This document shows positions 59,676 to 64,000 of a DNA stretch of 64,000 nt, piece by piece. The translations under genes and the position numbers were made by a program. The DNA is from J014 sp964486055 (GTDB taxonomy: Bacteria > Acidobacteriota > Blastocatellia > Pyrinomonadales > Pyrinomonadaceae). Under the pieces are notes generated by a model, which searched no databases, was not told where the DNA came from, and saw only the letters and a list, made by a program, of their open reading frames with translations. The stretch spans positions 62,001 to 126,000 of the forward strand of contig CAZALE010000005.1 of the NCBI GenBank assembly GCA_964486055.1. Direction: 5' to 3'. Positions within the stretch are counted from its first letter, which is position 1, and each line of letters starts with the position of its first letter.

Positions 59676-60647
59676 ATGCCGTCTGCTGTCATAGTCAAAA
59701 ATTTGTCAAAAACTTATCCGGTTCAATTTCCTCGTATAAAGACATGGCTAGGTTTGAAATTTAATCCGCCAGTGCAAGCGCTTAAAAATGTGTCCTTTGA
59801 AATCGAAGAGGGGGAGATATTCGGGTTAATTGGGAGAAATGGAGCAGGCAAGACGACGTTGACAAAAATAATAGCAACTTTAGTTCGTCCTTCCAGTGGG
59901 CAGGTATTGGTCAAGGGTTTTGATTCTGTTAGGGATGAGGTAAAAGTTCGGGAGTTAATAGGTTTGGCAGTTGCTGAGGAAAGGTCGTTTTACTGGCGGT
60001 TGACTTGCGAACAAAACATGATGTTCTTTGCGAGACTATACGGAATGAGTGATAGGCAAGCCAGAAAAAAAACTCAAGAACTTTTTGAGAGGTTAGGATT
60101 AACAGAATTAGCAAAGCGCCGTTTTTCAGAGCTATCTACTGGTAATAAGCAACGTTTAGCCGTGGCGCGTGCATTATTAGCAGATCCGCAGATACTGCTT
60201 TTAGATGAGCCGACTCGCTCGTTGGACCCGTTAGCTGCAGCACAGATGCGAGAGCTAATCTCCAATCTTAAAAATGTTTCAATTTTGCTCACCTCGCACA
60301 ACTTATCTGAAGTTGAAGAGTTATGTGATAGGGTCGCGGTTATTTCTCATGGAGAGATCAAAGACGTAGACACTCCTTCAAATCTGCGTCTCAGACATAA
60401 GCAGACGCAAAAGGTAACCATAATCTTCTCCTATAAAGGTAGCTTGGACCTTCCTCCAATGTTAAATCAAGCCCAGCTTGAGGAAGTAGATTCAGCGAAA
60501 AAAATTTCCTTTTTTCATGAAATTGGGGACGAAGTGCTTAATGATGTCTTGATTTATCTGATTAATAATGGAGCTAAGATTTGTGACATTGAAACCCGTA
60601 AGGGAACTCTTTTAGATGTACTTGAAACTATCGAGAGGGTTAAATAG
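59676..60647 (+). CDS. ABC transporter ATP-binding protein (ABC-2 exporter type)
   Basis: A 323-residue ATPase of the group that pairs with ABC-2 permeases. Walker A is GRNGAGKTT, the signature is LSTGNKQRL (Gly/Asn in place of the usual Gly-Gly/Gln), Walker B is ILLLDEPTRSLDP, and the switch histidine is in LTSHNLSEVEEL. An extra insertion follows the first strands (PRIKTWLGLKFNPPV), as seen in some lipid or polysaccharide ATPases. No permease gene is adjacent. The ATG at 59676 is preferred over a TTG three codons upstream; no ribosome-binding site is visible. Confidence 0.88.
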   Translation: MPSAVIVKNLSKTYPVQFPRIKTWLGLKFNPPVQALKNVSFEIEEGEIFGLIGRNGAGKTTLTKIIATLVRPSSGQVLVKGFDSVRDEVKVRELIGLAVAEERSFYWRLTCEQNMMFFARLYGMSDRQARKKTQELFERLGLTELAKRRFSELSTGNKQRLAVARALLADPQILLLDEPTRSLDPLAAAQMRELISNLKNVSILLTSHNLSEVEELCDRVAVISHGEIKDVDTPSNLRLRHKQTQKVTIIFSYKGSLDLPPMLNQAQLEEVDSAKKISFFHEIGDEVLNDVLIYLINNGAKICDIETRKGTLLDVLETIERVK

Positions 60648-60704
60648 CCTTCAGTCCTACTCGAGTTTTGAGGATTATGGTTATTTATACAGCTTTATGG
60701 GATT

Positions 60705-63080
60705 CTATCTAGTGGTTATCACATCGTCTATCTTTATATCGGTTCTAAACTTTAACTTCTCATCTTCTACAAAAATCTCTACGGTGCTTCCTTCCATTAT
60801 ATCTCCACGGATCAGGGCCTCTGACAACTCATCTTCCACATATCTTTGTAAGGCGCGCTTTAGGGGACGTGCCCCAAGTTTATGATCTGAGCATGTCTTT
60901 TGTATAAGCCACTTCTTGGCTTCATCGGTTAGCCTTATCTGGAGCGCGCGACTGGTTAATATCTCATTCAGCTTTTTGACTTGCAAATCAATGATTTGCA
61001 TTAGATCTTCTTCGGTGAGTGGGTTAAATATTATGATTTCATCAAGGCGATTAAGAAATTCTGGGGCGAAGATTTGTTTTACTAAGCTCATTACTTCTTG
61101 CTCTATTTTCTTTCTAGATGCATCCGCTTTGCTTTTGAAACCAAGTGCATTATTTTTTTGAATTACTCTTGCCCCTACGTTTGAGGTCAGGATGAATATG
61201 GCATTTTTGCAATCTGCAGTGTTTCCTTGGGAGTCAGTTAAAATTCCTTCATCAAACACCTGCAACAAGATATTGAAAACGTCTGGGTGAGCTTTTTCGA
61301 TTTCGTCCAGTAGCACTACTGCGTAAGGTTGCCGACGGAGTTTCTCTGTTAATTGACCACCTTCTTCGTGTCCGACATATCCAGGAGGAGAGCCGATTAG
61401 TTTAGCTACAGAGTGGCGCTCCATGAATTCAGACATATCGAATTTTATAAGCGATCTCTCAGAGCCGAATAGGTATTCGGCTAACGAACGGGCTACTTCA
61501 GTTTTTCCGACACCTGTCGGACCAAGAAAAAGAAAGCTACCTATTGGCCTAGTCGGAGTTTTCAATCCAGCACGGGATCTTCTTATTGCTCTTGCTAGTG
61601 CTGAAATGGCATCTTTTTGTGAGACAATGCGATGATGGAGCTCTTCTTCTATGTGCAAAAGTTTTTGTGCTTCATCTTGGCGAACAGCTTGCACTGGAAT
61701 TCCTGTTTGTCTTGCTACAACAGCTTCTATGTCTTCTTTTGTCACCTCTACCGTGAAAATAGGGTTTCCTATGCTTTCCAGCTCAAGGGCTAAAATTCTG
61801 TCCTCATTTGAATTACTTCTTTTCCAACTTTCTAATGTTTCTTTCCATTCTAAATCGGTTTCATTTTGCTTACTACGAAGTTTTGCGCGAGATCCTGCCT
61901 CGTCTAGGACATCTATTGCTTTGTCAGGGAGGAATCTTTCAGTTATGTAACGATTTGAAAGGTAAACTGCCGCATGTAATGCTTCCTTCGAGTAACGGAC
62001 TTGATGAAAAACCTCGTATCTTTCTACCAGCCCTTCAATTATCTTCAGAGTTTCTTCTTCTGTCGGAGGGACGATTTTAATGGCTTGAAAGCGTCTTTCT
62101 AGAGCTCTGTCTTTTGCTATGGTTTTACGGAACTCTGCCGGCGTGGTAGCTCCTATACACTGTATTTCACCCCTAGAGAGGGCTGGTTTCAGAATGTTAG
62201 CTGCATCCAGAGAACCTTCAGCTGAGCCAGCCCCAACTAATGTATGTAATTCGTCTATGAAAATAATGTTTCGCTTATCTTCTTTTAGCTCTTTTATGAT
62301 GATTTTGAGCCTTTCTTCAAATTGTCCACGATATTTAGTGCCAGCGACTACAAGAGATAAATCAAGGGCAAGAATGTGCTTATTCTCTAGAAAAGATGGC
62401 ACCTTGCCCTCTACTATTCGTTGGGCTAAACCTTCGATTATAGCTGTTTTACCAACTCCCGCCTCACCTATTAAAACAGGGTTGTTCTTTGTACGTCTAC
62501 ATAGAATCTCTATCAGCCTTTCTAACTCGATCTCTCGACCAATTAGAGGATCTAACTTGCCATCTATTGCTTCTTGTGTAAGGTCACGGGTGAACTCAGC
62601 TAGTGCGGAGCCATCTTTCTTACCTTCGCTTATGAAGTTGCGCAAGCTGCTATTTCTCAGAATTATTTCTCTTACATTCTGCAGGCGAACGCCATGCTCT
62701 CGGAGTATCTCTGCAGCTATTGAGTTTTCCTCATGAAGTATTCCGAGTAGTATATGTTCTGTATTTATGGTGCGACTCTGTAAACGCTGACTCTCTTCAC
62801 TTGCGTAAGCTAAAACTCTTTTTGTCTCTGGAGCCAACCTTAACTCTGTCGATTGAGGCATTCTTTCCCTGGGAATTATTCGATTTTCGATTTCCTTTCT
62901 TATCACATCTAAGGATAATGAAGAGGAGAAAGGGAAAAATCTGGCTGGTAAAGTTTTATCCTCCCGCATTAGGCCGAGTAGAAGATGCTCTGGGGCAATA
63001 AAACGCGAACCATACTGTAATGCCTCGTAACGAGCAAAGAAAATCACGCGTCTAGCTTTTTCAGTGTATTTTTCAAACAT
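60705..63080 (-). CDS. clpC: ClpC-type AAA+ protease ATPase with shortened middle domain
   Basis: A 791-residue class I Clp ATPase. The N-domain has two Clp repeats (FIAPEHLLLGLM; INTEHILLGIL). NBD1 has GEAGVGKTA and IIFIDELHT; NBD2 has GPTGVGKTE and VVLLDEIEKAHPD. NALGFK fits the ClpP-binding loop. Between NBD1 (AGSRAKLRS) and NBD2 the linker is only about 40 residues. The coiled-coil middle (UVR-like) domain of Bacillus ClpC, with its FEKAA-LRD motif, is missing or reduced. It unfolds proteins for ClpP. No clpP, mecA or ctsR is in the window. It converges on the ABC ATPase. Confidence 0.93.
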   Translation of the reverse strand: MFEKYTEKARRVIFFARYEALQYGSRFIAPEHLLLGLMREDKTLPARFFPFSSSLSLDVIRKEIENRIIPRERMPQSTELRLAPETKRVLAYASEESQRLQSRTINTEHILLGILHEENSIAAEILREHGVRLQNVREIILRNSSLRNFISEGKKDGSALAEFTRDLTQEAIDGKLDPLIGREIELERLIEILCRRTKNNPVLIGEAGVGKTAIIEGLAQRIVEGKVPSFLENKHILALDLSLVVAGTKYRGQFEERLKIIIKELKEDKRNIIFIDELHTLVGAGSAEGSLDAANILKPALSRGEIQCIGATTPAEFRKTIAKDRALERRFQAIKIVPPTEEETLKIIEGLVERYEVFHQVRYSKEALHAAVYLSNRYITERFLPDKAIDVLDEAGSRAKLRSKQNETDLEWKETLESWKRSNSNEDRILALELESIGNPIFTVEVTKEDIEAVVARQTGIPVQAVRQDEAQKLLHIEEELHHRIVSQKDAISALARAIRRSRAGLKTPTRPIGSFLFLGPTGVGKTEVARSLAEYLFGSERSLIKFDMSEFMERHSVAKLIGSPPGYVGHEEGGQLTEKLRRQPYAVVLLDEIEKAHPDVFNILLQVFDEGILTDSQGNTADCKNAIFILTSNVGARVIQKNNALGFKSKADASRKKIEQEVMSLVKQIFAPEFLNRLDEIIIFNPLTEEDLMQIIDLQVKKLNEILTSRALQIRLTDEAKKWLIQKTCSDHKLGARPLKRALQRYVEDELSEALIRGDIMEGSTVEIFVEDEKLKFRTDIKIDDVITTR

Positions 63081-63210
63081 AAGTTTTTTCGCAGGCTCCT
63101 ATCCCACGCTGAAAATTATAAATTATCTTTCAGCATTGATTCCAGCATTTTTTCTAGCTTTCGCAAAATTTTTCTCATTTCGGGGTTTTCGATCTCGCTT
63201 TAGTTCATAT

Positions 63211-64000
63211 TTAATCGTTTCTAAATATTTCGATCGGCTTTAATTTTGATGCAGAAATTGCAGGATAGATGCTAGCGACGAGGCTTAAGATGATTGTTAC
63301 TAAGAACGTGAGAGATACTTCGAAAAAACCCGGTTGCAGATAGATTTCAGAGATTGAGTAAATTTGTGATGGAAGGTGCAGCAGCTCTGTATTATTCACA
63401 AATGCGCAGAGTAGAAAGCTTAAAATGATCCCGAGTATGATTCCTATGCTACTTATCAGCATCCCCTGAACGAGAAATATCAGGAATAAATTGTTAGTTC
63501 TTACTCCACAGGTTCTAAGTATTGCGATATCTTTTTTTCTCTCACTAACCACTAGCGCCAAAGTTGTCGTTATGTTCACACAAGATAGGAGAAAAATGAA
63601 TGATACGATGGCTAAAGTGATCTTTTTTTCGAGCGATAATGCTGCGAAAAGAGGTTGATTAGCCTCTTGCCAATCGATCACCTTGTATTCCTCGCCGAGA
63701 TCTCTCTCGATTTCACGGGCTATTTTGTTGCTAGAGTAGGCATCCCACAGTGTAAGCTTTACGACGTTAGGCATAAGAGTATCTTCTTTAGTTACGGATA
63801 GAAATAAATCGGAAGGGATCTGGAATAGTGTGGCGTCATAATCATATAAACCAGTTCTTATAGTACCGTCAATGCGTAGACTGAGCTTTCTCGTCTCCGA
63901 ATTAGAGAGCACGAATATCTCAGCAGAATCATCAGGTTTAAGCTGTAGTTTTTTTGCCAATTCCTCGCCTATCAAAACCTTTCTTTCTGCATCAGGAACT
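63211..64000 (-). CDS. LolC/E- or MacB-type ABC permease (5' partial)
   Basis: The frame is open to the right edge of the window, so the N-terminus is outside; 263 residues are visible. An extracytoplasmic part (LQLKPDDSAEIFVLSN onwards) is followed by three membrane helices with the FtsX/LolE pattern: FIFLLSCVNITTTLALVVSERKKDIAILRTCG, IFLVQGMLISSIGIILGIILSFLL, and a last helix before the C-terminal ASIYPAISASKLKPIEIFRND. These ABC permeases extract lipoproteins (LolCE) or act as mechanotransducers (MacB-like). LolC/E is favoured by the ILRTCG/GVRTN-type segment and the QGM.IS helix start; partner genes lie outside the window. Confidence 0.88.
   Translation of the reverse strand, partial: VPDAERKVLIGEELAKKLQLKPDDSAEIFVLSNSETRKLSLRIDGTIRTGLYDYDATLFQIPSDLFLSVTKEDTLMPNVVKLTLWDAYSSNKIAREIERDLGEEYKVIDWQEANQPLFAALSLEKKITLAIVSFIFLLSCVNITTTLALVVSERKKDIAILRTCGVRTNNLFLIFLVQGMLISSIGIILGIILSFLLCAFVNNTELLHLPSQIYSISEIYLQPGFFEVSLTFLVTIILSLVASIYPAISASKLKPIEIFRND

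Noticed and set aside
1..64000. CRISPR arrays, insertion sequences, prophage genes
   Set aside because: No regularly spaced repeats, transposase, integrase or phage structural gene was found on either strand.

Overview
The window is an AT-rich (roughly 40% G+C by eye), gene-dense stretch of chromosome from a diderm heterotroph. It comes from a draft assembly: there are two runs of exactly 100 N, at 12209-12308 and 42354-42453. Diderm features are lipoproteins, a Wzm/Wzt polysaccharide exporter and a LolC/E-type permease. Combined with ClpC, CHAT/TPR proteins, a CHRD/FG-GAP secreted protein with a Pro/Thr-rich linker, and an ether-lipid-type gene cluster, this suggests Acidobacteriota, perhaps Blastocatellia (subdivision 4). 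That placement is an inference from gene content only. No phage, insertion sequence, CRISPR array or plasmid function is visible.

Layout. 0-8 kb: CPBP protease fragment, SDR, purN, a small secreted protein, dus, dps, tsaD, and rpiB-glyA. 8.2-8.8 kb: a gene-free stretch with a probable structured RNA and its terminator. 8.8-14.5 kb: ABC permease, B12-domain-less methylmalonyl-CoA mutase, a membrane di-iron oxygenase resembling alkylglycerol monooxygenase (cut by the first gap), and Wzm/Wzt. 14.6-22.5 kb: lipoprotein-HerA-RNase J, cytochrome c, an OB-fold protein with an M20D peptidase, an exported SOD and an OB-fold lipoprotein. 22.6-26.8 kb: a fadN-tag-fadA beta-oxidation operon behind a FadR-like operator. 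27.5-30.2 kb: an anti-sigma/anti-anti-sigma pair and a secreted TPR protein whose 5' end contains an intrinsic terminator. 30.2-35.6 kb: S1/P1 nuclease, M20 peptidase, exonuclease III, ACMSD and fumC. 35.7-37.8 kb: groES-groEL under a CIRCE element. 37.9-44 kb: MOSC protein, TPR-CHAT protease and the large secreted CHRD/FG-GAP protein. 44-50 kb: cupin-like protein, POT transporter, CrtC-like protein, TPR protein and panD. 50-57.2 kb: HAD-IB, LarA-like, a small membrane protein and a four-domain reductase/ligase/ACP/acyltransferase. 57.3-64 kb: glycosyltransferase, tRNA-Phe, DsrE-like protein, ABC ATPase, ClpC and a LolC/E-type permease fragment.

The most interesting system is the 50.0-57.2 kb lipid cluster. 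Its last gene has the domain set of ElbD, the ether-lipid enzyme of Myxococcus xanthus, and it sits with a HAD-IB phosphatase and a LarA-like (nickel racemase family) protein of unknown role. The alkylglycerol-monooxygenase-like gene at 11.5 kb could be the matching catabolic step. Readable regulation includes a FadR-type palindrome filling the fadN promoter spacer, a PerR/Fur-type 7-1-7 palindrome over the dps -10, CIRCE at groES, and a consensus promoter for tRNA-Phe. All family assignments come from reading motifs, not from database searches.
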